This document shows, one piece after another, positions 27,576 to 36,171 of a stretch of 64,000 nt of DNA. The DNA lies in the NCBI RefSeq assembly GCF_947259545.1, contig NZ_CAMYMK010000002.1:310001-374000 (forward strand), written 5' to 3'. This DNA is from an uncultured Marinobacter sp. GTDB lineage: Bacteria > Pseudomonadota > Gammaproteobacteria > Pseudomonadales > Oleiphilaceae. Position 1 is the first letter of the stretch. Every line of letters starts with the position of its first letter. Below the pieces are notes generated by a model. That model was not told where the DNA came from. It did not search any database and saw only the letters and a program-made list of their open reading frames with translations. A program made the position numbers and the translations under genes.

Positions 27576-28037
27576 TCAGGCGGCGGCAACTCTGGCAGCG
27601 GTATCACGAATCTTGCCAACCATGGCGCGCAGACCATTGCCACGGGTCGGGGAGATGTGGCGGAACAGATCCAGTTTCTCGAAAAGCTCATCGATGTCTG
27701 TGGCCAGCAGATCCCTTGGGGTCTTGCCGTTCAGGGCCACCAGGATGATGGCGGCCAGGCCGCGCACGATCATGGCATCCGAGTCGATCAGCAGAAACAG
27801 CTTGCCGCTCTCCTCATCGTAGTGATGAATCAGCCAGACCTGGCTCTGACAGCCGTGCACGTAGTTTTCCTCGGTGCGGGCTTCATCCGGGAAGGACGGC
27901 AGCTGCTTGCCAAGGTCAATGATGAAGGCGTAACGCTCTTCCCAGTCGTCCAGAAACTCGAAGCCGTCCAGAACGTCTTCCAGGGTGGTGTCTTTTCCGA
28001 GCGGATTGTTCAGAAAGGTCTGTTCGCAGGCAGTCAT
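27576..28037 (-). CDS. sufE: Cysteine desulfuration protein SufE
   Basis: Accepts persulfide sulfur from SufS and passes it to SufB in the SUF iron-sulfur assembly system. It has 153 residues. The acceptor Cys lies in ENYVHGCQSQVWL, about residue 63; a second region RGLAAIILVALNGKTP is typical. It is the last gene of the suf operon, its start directly abutting sufT. It ends against flgT with no spacer. Confidence 0.97.
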   Translation of the reverse strand: MTACEQTFLNNPLGKDTTLEDVLDGFEFLDDWEERYAFIIDLGKQLPSFPDEARTEENYVHGCQSQVWLIHHYDEESGKLFLLIDSDAMIVRGLAAIILVALNGKTPRDLLATDIDELFEKLDLFRHISPTRGNGLRAMVGKIRDTAARVAAA

Positions 28038-28580
28038 TTACAGCATCCCCAGTTCAAGCTTGGCTTCGTCGGTGAGCATGTCGTTGTTCCAGGGCGGATC
28101 AAAGGTCAGGTCAACCGTCACCTTGTCGACATTGGGGACGTACTCGACCTTGCGCTGGACATCATCGGTGATCACCGGGCCCATGCCACACCCCGCGGCG
28201 GTCAGGGTCATCTTGATGTAGACGTGATTGCCATCTTCGGTGCCATTCTCGATCTTGCATTCGTAGATCAGGCCGAGGTCCACCACGTTGACCGGAATTT
28301 CCGGGTCGTAGCAGTTACGCATGGCTTCCCACACCTGGTTTTCGTTAACAGTGCCGTCTTCCGGGGTGTCAAAGCTGCTTTCCAGTGGCTGCTTGCCGAG
28401 GGCATCAGCGTCGTGACCCTCAATGCGGGCAAGGTTGCCGTTGACCGCAACGGTAAAGGTGCCGCCCAGTGACTGTGTGATGGTCACAAAGGTATCCGAC
28501 GGAATCATGATTTCGGTTCCGGCAGGAACAAGGCGGGCTTCCACCTCGCGTTTGGTCAGGACAACTTCCCGTTCTTGCAT
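28038..28580 (-). CDS. sufT: Fe-S cluster maturation protein SufT (DUF59/MIP18)
   Basis: An accessory factor of Fe-S protein maturation. It has 180 residues. The N-terminal part is an SufT-specific extension with GTEIMIPSDTFVTITQSLGGTFTV; the MIP18 (DUF59) domain fills residues about 85-175, with YDPEIPVNVVDLGLIY, and the conserved Cys in LTAAGCGMGPVITDDV. It is located between sufA and sufE, with sufE beginning immediately after the stop. The gap to sufA (60 bp) holds a REP-like palindrome. Confidence 0.95.
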   Translation of the reverse strand: MQEREVVLTKREVEARLVPAGTEIMIPSDTFVTITQSLGGTFTVAVNGNLARIEGHDADALGKQPLESSFDTPEDGTVNENQVWEAMRNCYDPEIPVNVVDLGLIYECKIENGTEDGNHVYIKMTLTAAGCGMGPVITDDVQRKVEYVPNVDKVTVDLTFDPPWNNDMLTDEAKLELGML

Positions 28581-28614
28581 GCCTGTTCTGGCCTCGCTGT
28601 TTTCTGTCTTTGAT

Positions 28615-28640
28615 GTCGGATTACGCTACGCTAATCCGAC
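28615..28640. repeat. REP-like palindrome abutting the sufA stop codon
   Basis: The arms GTCGGATTA (28615-28623) and TAATCCGAC (28632-28640) form a 9-bp stem and are followed by CTACGCTACGG. This matches the well-known GTCGGATTACGC...CTAATCCGACCTACG REP pattern. The trailing CTACG (plus strand) encodes the last residues and stop codon of sufA on the minus strand. Confidence 0.8.
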
Positions 28641-28994
28641 CTACGCTACGGTAAAACTCTCGCCACATCCGCACTCGGCGGTCGCATTCGGGTTGCGGAA
28701 CTGGAACATGGAGTTCACGCCCTCAGTGACGAAATCAATCTCGATACCATTCACCAATGGCAGGTGTTCCTCTTTTACGTACACGTCCACACCATCAATG
28801 TGAAACACCTTGTCATCGGAGGCGGCTTCTTCGACCCAATGTGTCTCATACTTGAAACCGGAGCAGCCACTCTTCTTGATGGCGAGCCGGATACCCATGG
28901 CGTCCGGCTTCTTGTCCAGTTGTTTGCGCACGTGCTTGACCGCACTTGGCGTCATGGTGACGGCAACGGTCGGGGTGAAGACTTCAGCTGTCAT
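28641..28994 (-). CDS. sufA: A-type iron-sulfur carrier protein SufA (HesB/IscA family)
   Basis: Carries Fe-S clusters from the SufBCD scaffold to targets. It has 117 residues from MTAEVFTPTVAVTMT (ATG at 28994). The three cluster-binding cysteines are present: one in IKKSGCSGFKYE and two in ECGCGESF at the C-terminus. The open frame extends further upstream into the end of sufS, but that part is not family-like. It starts 13 bp after sufS. The stop codon lies in the tail of a REP-like palindrome. Confidence 0.95.
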   Translation of the reverse strand: MTAEVFTPTVAVTMTPSAVKHVRKQLDKKPDAMGIRLAIKKSGCSGFKYETHWVEEAASDDKVFHIDGVDVYVKEEHLPLVNGIEIDFVTEGVNSMFQFRNPNATAECGCGESFTVA

Positions 28995-29007
28995 GATTCC
29001 ACCTCCA

Positions 29008-30261
29008 TCAGGCAAACAGGCGCTGGACTTTCTGCAGTGCGGTGAACAATTGTTCCACCTCGTCCAGCGTATTATAAAACGCAAAGGAGGCCCGGGCTGT
29101 ACCGGGAACTCCGTAGAAATCCATCAACGGCATGGCGCAATGGTGGCCGGTGCGAATGGCAATGCCCTGCTGATCAAGCAGCGTTCCTATATCACTGGGG
29201 TGCAGGCCGGCAATTTTAAAGGACATGACCGGAACCTTGTGCTTCGCAGTGCCAATGATTTCCATGCCCGGAACGGTTTCCACCAGCTGGTTGGCGCGAT
29301 CCAATAAGGCCTTTTCCGCCGTCTCCAGTGCCCGCCGGTCAAGGCGGCCAAGGTACTCGATGGCGGCGCCCAGACCAACCGCTTCGGCAATCGCCGGAGT
29401 GCCAGCTTCAAACTTGTAGGGAAGGGTGTTCCAGGTGGTGCGCTCGAACGACACCCGTTCAATCATCTCGCCACCACCCTGATACGGCGGCATCTCTTCC
29501 AGCAGCTGTGCCCTGCCATACAGCACGCCGATACCGGTGGGGCCGAACAGTTTGTGGGAAGAGAACACGTAAAAGTCGCAATCCAGCGCCTGCACGTCCG
29601 GCCTGTAATGGGGCACCGCCTGGGCGCCGTCCAACAGGGTCAGCACGCCCCGCGCTTTTGCCTGTTGCACCAGTGCCGCCACCGGGTTGACGGTGCCCAG
29701 CACGTTGGAAACGTGGGTGATGGCCAGAATGCGGGTGCGGTCATTGAGCAGGCTGTTAAAGGACTCAAGGTCCAGTTCGCCCTCCGGTGTGATCTGTACC
29801 GGCACCACTTTCGCGCCCGTGCGCTCGGCGATCATCTGCCAGGGTACGATATTGGCGTGGTGCTCCATCTGGCTGACCAGGATCTCGTCACCGGGTTTCA
29901 GCTGCGGTGCCAGACCATTGGCCACCAGGTTGATGGCCTCGGTGGTGCCCCGGGTCCAGATGATCTCCCTGGTGCTGTCGGCATTCAGGAATTCGCGAAC
30001 GGTTTCCCGGGCCCCTTCAAATGCCACGGTAGCGCGGTCGCCCAGGGTGTGGGCGCCACGGTGAACATTGGAGTGCATCTCCCGGTAATAACGGTCCATG
30101 GCATCCAGCACGGCCACCGGCTTCTGGGCCGAGGCACCATTGTCCAGGTACACCAGCGGCTTGCCGTTCACCTGCTGTGACAGGATCGGAAAGTCACGGC
30201 GAATGGCGTCAACGTCAAACGCTGTTTTTTTGGCTGTGTTGGCCACGGACAGATCTGTCAT
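29008..30261 (-). CDS. sufS: Cysteine desulfurase SufS
   Basis: A PLP-dependent group II desulfurase removing sulfur from cysteine. It has 417 residues (E. coli 406). The N-terminus shows DFPILSQQVNGKPLVYLDNGA; the PLP-binding Lys lies in FSSHKLFGPTGIGVLYG; the catalytic Cys in RTGHHCAMPLM. It is encoded between sufD (6-bp gap) and sufA, as in other SUF operons, and works with SufE at the end of the same operon. Confidence 0.98.
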   Translation of the reverse strand: MTDLSVANTAKKTAFDVDAIRRDFPILSQQVNGKPLVYLDNGASAQKPVAVLDAMDRYYREMHSNVHRGAHTLGDRATVAFEGARETVREFLNADSTREIIWTRGTTEAINLVANGLAPQLKPGDEILVSQMEHHANIVPWQMIAERTGAKVVPVQITPEGELDLESFNSLLNDRTRILAITHVSNVLGTVNPVAALVQQAKARGVLTLLDGAQAVPHYRPDVQALDCDFYVFSSHKLFGPTGIGVLYGRAQLLEEMPPYQGGGEMIERVSFERTTWNTLPYKFEAGTPAIAEAVGLGAAIEYLGRLDRRALETAEKALLDRANQLVETVPGMEIIGTAKHKVPVMSFKIAGLHPSDIGTLLDQQGIAIRTGHHCAMPLMDFYGVPGTARASFAFYNTLDEVEQLFTALQKVQRLFA

Positions 30262-30267
30262 AACCGG

Positions 30268-31554
30268 TCACGCCCCCTCGAATGTCTGATCAAAGAACTG
30301 GTTCAGTCGGGTGTGGGCGGTATCCCGTACCTGTTCCACCGGAATCTGCTCAACCAGTTCATTAATGAAGGCCATGGTGAGCAGAACGTTGGCTTCCCGA
30401 CGGCCAATGCCGCGAGACACCAGGTAGAACAACGATACTTCATCCAACTGGCCTATCGTTGCGCCGTGAGCACACTTGACGTCATCGGCGTAGATCTCAA
30501 GCTCAGGCTTGGTGTCTATCTCTGCACCGTTAGACAGCAGCAGGTTCTTGTTGTTCATGTCCGCATTGGACTTCTGGGCGTCCTGGTGGATATGGATGCG
30601 GCCATTGAACACGGCATGTGACTGGTCGGCAGCAATGTTGCGATAGGTTTCCTCGCTGTTGCAGTGCGCCGCCACGTGCTCGATGGTGGTGTGGTTGTCG
30701 TAGTGCTGTTTGCCCTGGGTGACAACCACGCCATTGAGCTTGCACTCGGCACCTTCGCCTTCCAGGCGCACCTGCAGGTCGTGCCGGCGCAGCGGGCCGC
30801 CGAAGCCTACGCAGTGGCTTTCAAAGCGTGAGCTGCGCTGCTGGCGAACGCCGGTTGCGCCAATATGCTGCACATTCTCGCCTTCTGTGTTGAGGCGAAT
30901 GCTGGTAACGTTGGCGCCGTCTCCCAGGGTGAATTCCGTAACGGTATTCACCATAACGGCTTCACTGCCGCTGGAGATGTACTCCTCCACCAGGGTGATC
31001 TGGCTGTGGCGGCCAGCATCCACAAAAATGCGTGGATAGGCGGAGCCGCTGGCGTCGGCGTTGACTTCGTGGACGATGAACAGCGGCTGGTCCAGCACGG
31101 CATCCGGCTTCAGGCGGATCAACAGGCCGTCCTCGAAGCGGGCGGAGTTGAGTCGGGCCATCTGCACGGCCTTGTTATCCAGCGTGCTGTCCATGCGATC
31201 CGCCAGGCTGGCGGCCGCGTCGTCATCCAGATCGGCAAAGCGTTCAATGGTGATGCCGTCCAGATCGGGATAGTCGCTGGCTTCCGGCATCATCACGCCA
31301 TTCAGGAACGACACTTTGTAGCCGGGCACCGCCAGACTGCTGCCGGCCTTGTGCTCTGCCGGCAGTGAAATGGCCATGTCGTCGGTCAGCTTCAGGTACT
31401 TGCTGGAGTACTTCCAGTTTTCTGTTTTGCGGGTCGGCAGTGGCATGTCCACCAGTGCCGTGCCCCGTTGTTTACGCAGCGCCAGCAGCGGCTCAGGCAG
31501 CGATTGCCCGGCCGGATAAAGGAACGCGGCGGAAAGTGTTGGTGCTGGTTTCAT
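30268..31554 (-). CDS. sufD: Fe-S cluster assembly protein SufD
   Basis: Scaffold partner of SufB and SufC. It has 428 residues from the ATG at 31554, which is preceded by GGGAGAGCGG; a TTG 15 bp earlier would overlap sufC. The right-handed beta-helix core contains GEGAECKLNGVVVTQGKQHYD and ERHAAHCNSEE-like segments, and the SufB/SufD signature SNGAEIDTKPELEIYADDVKCAHGATIGQLD is present in full, with the family's Cys and His. It is between sufC and sufS with no significant gap. Confidence 0.97.
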   Translation of the reverse strand: MKPAPTLSAAFLYPAGQSLPEPLLALRKQRGTALVDMPLPTRKTENWKYSSKYLKLTDDMAISLPAEHKAGSSLAVPGYKVSFLNGVMMPEASDYPDLDGITIERFADLDDDAAASLADRMDSTLDNKAVQMARLNSARFEDGLLIRLKPDAVLDQPLFIVHEVNADASGSAYPRIFVDAGRHSQITLVEEYISSGSEAVMVNTVTEFTLGDGANVTSIRLNTEGENVQHIGATGVRQQRSSRFESHCVGFGGPLRRHDLQVRLEGEGAECKLNGVVVTQGKQHYDNHTTIEHVAAHCNSEETYRNIAADQSHAVFNGRIHIHQDAQKSNADMNNKNLLLSNGAEIDTKPELEIYADDVKCAHGATIGQLDEVSLFYLVSRGIGRREANVLLTMAFINELVEQIPVEQVRDTAHTRLNQFFDQTFEGA

Positions 31555-31565
31555 TCCGCTCTCCC

Positions 31566-32342
31566 TCAATTGGCTGAGTTGGCTGCTGCTTCTTCTTCGT
31601 CTTTGATGCCGAGCCAGCCGTAACCGCGTTCTTCCAGCTCCAGGGCCAGCTCGCGACCGCCAGACTTGACGATCTTGCCGCCGGCCAGCACGTGAACATG
31701 ATCCGGCACAATGTGGTTCAGCAGGCGCTGGTAGTGGGTCACCATCAGGATGGCGCGATCTTCGGCACGCAGGGCGTTGACGCCATTGGAAACCACCTGC
31801 AGGGCGTCGATGTCGAGACCGGAATCGGTTTCGTCCAGGATCGCCAGCTTCGGTTGCAGCAGCAGGGCCTGCATGATTTCGTTGCGTTTTTTCTCGCCAC
31901 CGGAGAAGCCTTCGTTAACGCCACGCTTGAGGAAGGCCGGATCCAGGTCTACCTGCTTCGACACTTCCTTCGCCAGTTTCATGAACTCTGCAGCGTTCAT
32001 TTCGGCCTCGCCCTTATGATGGCGCATGGCGTTCACCGCAGTGCGCAGGAACTGAAGGTTGCTGACCCCGGGAATCTCGACCGGGTACTGGAACGCCAGG
32101 AAAATGCCTTCGCGGGCCCGTTCCTCGGTTTCCAGGTCCAGCAGGTTTTCGCCGTTCAGGGTGACTTCACCCTCGGTAACCTCAAATGCCTCGTTACCTG
32201 CCAGCACCTGGGACAGGGTACTCTTACCAGAGCCGTTCGGACCCATGATGGCGTGAACTTCCCCGGCCTTGATCTCCAGGTTGATGCCCTTGAGGATTTC
32301 CTTGCCCTCAACGGAGGCGTGCAGGTTCTTGATACTGAGCAT
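31566..32342 (-). CDS. sufC: Fe-S cluster assembly ATPase SufC
   Basis: An ABC-type ATPase driving conformational change of the SufBC2D scaffold. It has 258 residues. Walker A is MGPNGSGKST; the signature is FSGGEKKRNEI; Walker B is LAILDETDSGLD, whose Asp-Glu order is as in SufC; the switch His is in MVTHYQRLL. A 65-bp gap separates it from sufB, and sufD begins 11 bp after its stop. Confidence 0.98.
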   Translation of the reverse strand: MLSIKNLHASVEGKEILKGINLEIKAGEVHAIMGPNGSGKSTLSQVLAGNEAFEVTEGEVTLNGENLLDLETEERAREGIFLAFQYPVEIPGVSNLQFLRTAVNAMRHHKGEAEMNAAEFMKLAKEVSKQVDLDPAFLKRGVNEGFSGGEKKRNEIMQALLLQPKLAILDETDSGLDIDALQVVSNGVNALRAEDRAILMVTHYQRLLNHIVPDHVHVLAGGKIVKSGGRELALELEERGYGWLGIKDEEEAAANSAN

Positions 32343-32407
32343 TTGTCGGGTTCTCTCTTCTCTAAACTGTATGAATTCGTTTATCTGCCGGTGCGTGCGG
32401 GCTGCTG

Positions 32408-33856
32408 TTAACCAACGGAACCTTCAAGGCTCACTTCAAGCAGCTTGCCGGCTTCTACCGCAAATTCCATAGGGAGCTCTTTGAACACTTCTTTACAGAA
32501 GCCGTTCACGATCATGGAGACCGCCTGCTCCGGGTCGATACCACGCTGACGGCAGAGGAACATCTGCTCGTCGCTGACCTTGGAGGTGGTGGCCTCGTGC
32601 TCGACGATGGCGGACTTGTTCTTGCTCTCGATGTACGGGAACGTGTGGGCACCGCAGCGGTCGCCGATCAGCAGCGAATCACACTGGGTAAAGTTGCGGG
32701 CGCCTTCCGCGCCGGGGCCGAATTTTACCAGGCCGCGGTAGGCGTTGGAGCTTTTACCGGCGGAGATGCCTTTGGAGATGATGGTGCTGGAGGTGTTCTT
32801 GCCCAGGTGAATCATCTTGGTGCCGGTGTCGGCCTGCTGATGGTTGTGAGTCAGCGCCACCGAGTAGAACTCGCCAACACTGTTATCACCACGCAGCACG
32901 CAGCTCGGGTACTTCCAGGTCACCGCGGAGCCGGTTTCAACCTGGGTCCAGGAGATCTTGGAGTTTTTGCCGATGCAGGCACCGCGCTTGGTCACGAAGT
33001 TGAAGATGCCGCCCTTGCCGTTTTCATCCCCGGGATACCAGTTCTGAACGGTTGAGTACTTGATCTGGGCATCGTCCAGGGCAACCAGTTCCACAACCGC
33101 GGCGTGCAGCTGGTTTTCGTCGCGCATCGGCGCGGTGCAACCTTCGAGGTAGCTGACGTAGCTGCTGTCTTCAGCAATGATCAGCGTGCGTTCGAACTGA
33201 CCGGTGTTAGCCGCGTTAATGCGGAAGTAGGTGGACAGCTCCATGGGGCAGCGTACGCCCTTGGGCACGTATACGAAGGTGCCGTCGGAGAACACCGCCG
33301 AATTCAGAGCGGCGAAGAAGTTGTCGCCGTGGGGCACGACCGAGCCCAGATACTTCTGCACCAGTTCCGGATAATCCTGGATGGCTTCGGAAATGGAGCA
33401 GAAAATCACCCCGGCTTTGGCCAGCGGTTCTTTGAAGGTGGTGGCGACGGATACCGAGTCAAATACGGCATCAACGGCAACGCCAGCCAGCTTTTCACGC
33501 TCGTGCAGCGGAATTCCCAGTTTTTCATAGGTTTTCAGCAGTTCCGGATCCACTTCGTCCAGGCTCTGGGGCATGTCTTCTTTGCGCTTGGGCGCGGAGT
33601 AGTAGGAGATGGAATTGTAATCCACCTTGGGATAACCCACATGAGCCCAGTCCGGCTCGTCCATTTCAAGCCAGCGACGGTAGGCTTTCAGGCGCCACTC
33701 CAGCATCCACTCCGGCTCTTTCTTGATCCCGGAAAGGCGGGCGATAACGTCTTCATTCAGTCCGGGCTCGAAGGTATCGGATTCGATGTCTGTTACGAAT
33801 CCGTGTTCGTATTCCCGTTTGATCAGCTCGTTCACCTCTTGGTCGGTGGTCGCCAT
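32408..33856 (-). CDS. sufB: Fe-S cluster assembly scaffold SufB
   Basis: The scaffold on which clusters form. It has 482 residues from [17 protein letters not shown] (ATG at 33856, with GGAGCG upstream). Core motifs: [18 protein letters not shown], the beta-helix strand [18 protein letters not shown] with its Cys, [18 protein letters not shown], and the C-terminal [20 protein letters not shown]. It is the first gene of the sufBCDSATE operon, transcribed from the IscR-type promoter at 34076-34108, about 220 bp away. Confidence 0.98.
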   Translation of the reverse strand: MATTDQEVNELIKREYEHGFVTDIESDTFEPGLNEDVIARLSGIKKEPEWMLEWRLKAYRRWLEMDEPDWAHVGYPKVDYNSISYYSAPKRKEDMPQSLDEVDPELLKTYEKLGIPLHEREKLAGVAVDAVFDSVSVATTFKEPLAKAGVIFCSISEAIQDYPELVQKYLGSVVPHGDNFFAALNSAVFSDGTFVYVPKGVRCPMELSTYFRINAANTGQFERTLIIAEDSSYVSYLEGCTAPMRDENQLHAAVVELVALDDAQIKYSTVQNWYPGDENGKGGIFNFVTKRGACIGKNSKISWTQVETGSAVTWKYPSCVLRGDNSVGEFYSVALTHNHQQADTGTKMIHLGKNTSSTIISKGISAGKSSNAYRGLVKFGPGAEGARNFTQCDSLLIGDRCGAHTFPYIESKNKSAIVEHEATTSKVSDEQMFLCRQRGIDPEQAVSMIVNGFCKEVFKELPMEFAVEAGKLLEVSLEGSVG

Positions 33857-34075
33857 GATCGTCGCTCCGTATTCTCTCATCGTGGGCTTGTGGCCCTTGG
33901 TGTCGCCGCCAGTCGCGTTGTTGGTCTGACGGGCGGATGTCATCAGTTTGGGTGTTGCAGTGGTCGCTCATCCTGTGAGTACGCCCTGCAATCGGTTTTT
34001 GGATGACGGATTTCTCTAGCCCGTCTGCCGCTCTGGGGCAGTGTTAAAGGGCGGATCCGTTGCTTCTGGCGAGCG

Positions 34076-34108
34076 ATTATACAATACCACAGTAAAATAG
34101 TCAGGTAT
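34076..34108 (-). promoter_or_regulatory. suf operon promoter overlapped by an IscR type 1-like site
   Basis: On the minus strand a perfect TATAAT (34076-34081) is separated by 17 bp from CTGACT (34099-34104). Positions 34084-34108 match the IscR type 1 consensus ATASYYGACTRWWWYAGTCRRSTAT at 22 of 25 positions by hand alignment, and the site covers the -35 element and spacer. Repression by [2Fe-2S]-IscR, relieved on cluster shortage, is the expected logic. Confidence 0.78.
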
Positions 34109-34216
34109 TAAATTGGACTCGGGGTGATTATACCTTAATCGGCCCCTGGGGCACTAAGGGACAGGCAATCGGGGCGATAGTCTGGCCGTTTTCAGGGCTG
34201 AATTGGATAGGGGGAA

Positions 34217-34327
34217 GGCCTCGGGCGGGCCTGCCTCCCAAAACACGCCGTGAACCCATCCATGGGGGCTCCGTCTTGCCATCCCTGGCAAGACAGGGTT
34301 TTGGGAGGCAGGCCCGCCCGAGGCCTC
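34217..34327. repeat. Long inverted-repeat hairpin element, copy B, between trhP and sufB
   Basis: Two 29-nt arms (34217-34245 and 34299-34327) are perfect reverse complements. The 53-nt centre contains CCATCCATGG, GGGCTCCG and an internal hairpin CTTGCCA-TCCC-TGGCAAG. The centre shares CATCCATG, GGCTCCG and CCATCC-TGG, in the same order, with the reverse complement of copy A (992-1099), while the arms are unrelated. It begins 10 bp after the trhP stop codon and may end that transcript. Confidence 0.88.
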
Positions 34328-34337
34328 AGACTAATTG

Positions 34338-35657
34338 CTATTCTCCGGTGGGCAGGATTCGGGTGAGGTAGCTGTGATCAAGTGATGCCGGGATTTGCGC
34401 GGGCTTGGGAATGCGAACGAAATGGCCGCTGCCGGGCGCGCAGTCCATAGCCTCGCCATTCCGGTTTTCCATCGCATCGGCAGAGAATCGAATGTTGCCC
34501 GCAGGCGTGATCAGTTCCAGGTGATCGCCGGGGGCGAATTTGTTTTTGACGTCGATGGTCAGCCACCGGTCGTCCGTGTCGGCGATGGTTCCGACAACCT
34601 GCTGGGTGCCCAGGAAAGAAGAGCCCTGTTCATAGGTCTGGTATTCCCGGGGTAGGTGGCGGCGCAGGAAGCCTTCGGTGTAGCCGCGGTTGGAGAGGGC
34701 TTCGAGTTGGTTCATCAGGTTAATGTCGAAGGACTTGCCGTTCACCGCGTCGTCGATGGCCCGGCGGTAGACCTGGGTGGTGCGGGCGACGTAGTAGGTG
34801 CTTTTGGTGCGGCCTTCGATTTTCAGGGAGTGCACCCCCATTTTCGCCAGTGCCGCGACGTGCTGGACGGCGCGCAGGTCTTTGGAGTTCATGATGTAGG
34901 TGCCGTGTTCATCCTCGTAGGCGGGTATGAAGCTGCCGGAGCGATTGGGTTCTTCCAGCAGGATTTCTGTTGGCTCCACTTCCTGAATGCCATTGTTGGC
35001 GGAGCTGGCGATCAGGTCGCCGGTATGGTCATGGGTGTGCTGCACTTCCTTGTAGTTCCAGCGGCAGGCGTTGGTGCAGGCGCCCTGGTTGGCGTCGCGG
35101 TGGTTCATGTAACCGGACAGCAGGCAGCGGCCGGAGTAGGCCATGCACAGCGCGCCGTGCACGAATACCTCCAGTTCCATTTGCGGCACTTTCTCGCGGA
35201 TTTCACGTATCTCGTTGAGGGCCAGTTCCCGCGACAGGATCACGCGGCTGATGCCCTGGCGCCGCCAGAACTCCACCGTGGCCCAGTTGACGGCATTTGC
35301 CTGTACTGACAGGTGAATGGGCTGCTCTGGCCACTTTTCCCGTACCTGCATGATCAGGCCCGGATCGGACATGATCAGGGCGTCCGGTTTATGCGCGATG
35401 ACCGGTTCCAGATCGCGCAGATAGCTTCGTACCTTGTCGTTGTGGGGCGCGATGTTGGACACCAGATAAAACTGTTTGCCCAGTTGGTGAGCCCTCTCAA
35501 TTCCCGTGCCCAGAGCGGCAACGTCCCTGAAACTGTTATTGCGTACTCTCAGAGAATAGCGGGGCTGACCGGCGTATACAGCGTCTGCTCCGTAGGCAAA
35601 GGCGGTATCAAGATGCTCGGGAGTGCCTGCGGGGGCGAGTAGTTCCGGGATATTCAT
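34338..35657 (-). CDS. trhP: U32 family protein TrhP/YegQ (tRNA U34 hydroxylation)
   Basis: Takes part in prephenate-dependent formation of 5-hydroxyuridine at tRNA position 34. It has 439 residues from MNIPELLAPAGTPEHL (ATG at 35657, preceded by GGAGCT). The U32 signature is EVFVHGALCMAYSGRCLLSGY, followed by the cysteines of NQGACTNACRWNY, likely Fe-S ligands. The C-terminal domain resembles the YegQ extension (about 370-439). The gene stands alone on the minus strand, with hairpin copy B directly after it. The reaction is known for the E. coli homologue; here it is assigned by family. Confidence 0.92.
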   Translation of the reverse strand: MNIPELLAPAGTPEHLDTAFAYGADAVYAGQPRYSLRVRNNSFRDVAALGTGIERAHQLGKQFYLVSNIAPHNDKVRSYLRDLEPVIAHKPDALIMSDPGLIMQVREKWPEQPIHLSVQANAVNWATVEFWRRQGISRVILSRELALNEIREIREKVPQMELEVFVHGALCMAYSGRCLLSGYMNHRDANQGACTNACRWNYKEVQHTHDHTGDLIASSANNGIQEVEPTEILLEEPNRSGSFIPAYEDEHGTYIMNSKDLRAVQHVAALAKMGVHSLKIEGRTKSTYYVARTTQVYRRAIDDAVNGKSFDINLMNQLEALSNRGYTEGFLRRHLPREYQTYEQGSSFLGTQQVVGTIADTDDRWLTIDVKNKFAPGDHLELITPAGNIRFSADAMENRNGEAMDCAPGSGHFVRIPKPAQIPASLDHSYLTRILPTGE

Positions 35658-35814
35658 GGGAGCTCCAGGGGCGGTTTGGCCGGACATTCTGCCTTAACGG
35701 AAATTTCATTCCCTTGATCCTGCTCAAAGGTCGTATTGATTGTTTTCGGCTAACATGTGTACGCTGTTTGTTATTGGCATATCGGGCCATAGCCCAGGTT
35801 AGGAGGAACAACGA

Positions 35815-36171
35815 ATGTCATCACAGCCTCTGAGGACGGAGGTAGGGCGGGCGACCCTCAGTTCAAGAGTGAGTTCGCTGATCAGTGTGCAACTGACACG
35901 CGGTAAGGTGGGGGTTGAGGCCGTGGCGTCGCAGCTGCACATGAGCCGCTATACCCTGCACAAGAAACTGAAGAGAGAGGGGCTGACTTTCGCGCGTCTG
36001 CTGGAGGACGTTCGCCGCAAACAGGCGTTGTCTTATATGCAGGACAAAACCAAGCCACTGGTGGAAATTGCCGAGCAGCTTGGTTTCTCTGAACTGAGTG
36101 CCTTCAGTCGGGCGTTCAAGCGCTGGATGGGCACTTCCCCGGCCGAATACCGCTCAATCAGACTTTCCTGA
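35815..36171 (+). CDS. AraC-type DNA-binding domain protein (no sensor domain)
   Basis: A 118-residue regulator containing only the two helix-turn-helix motifs of AraC proteins: [23 protein letters not shown] and the later [29 protein letters not shown]. The usual N-terminal ligand-binding domain is missing. The start ATG at 35815 has a strong AGGAGG site, so this is a genuine short gene and not a broken remnant. Its last 14 bp overlap the 3' end of convergent fabB. It could act as a constitutive or dimerisation-independent regulator; the target is unknown. Confidence 0.85.
   Translation: MSSQPLRTEVGRATLSSRVSSLISVQLTRGKVGVEAVASQLHMSRYTLHKKLKREGLTFARLLEDVRRKQALSYMQDKTKPLVEIAEQLGFSELSAFSRAFKRWMGTSPAEYRSIRLS

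Larger units (their letters stand above)
33857..34337. other. Upstream region of the suf operon
   Basis: A 481-bp stretch without a gene. From right to left it holds the hairpin repeat copy B (34217-34327), an AT-rich block with the IscR site and promoter (34076-34108), and a leader of about 215 nt reaching sufB. The frame that extends sufB upstream by 29 codons shows no family similarity. No iscR or sufR gene is present here. Confidence 0.7.

Noticed and set aside
33857..33943. 29-codon upstream extension of sufB
   Set aside because: The family N-terminus begins at MATTDQEV, which has its own GGAGCG site; the extension has no similarity to SufB.
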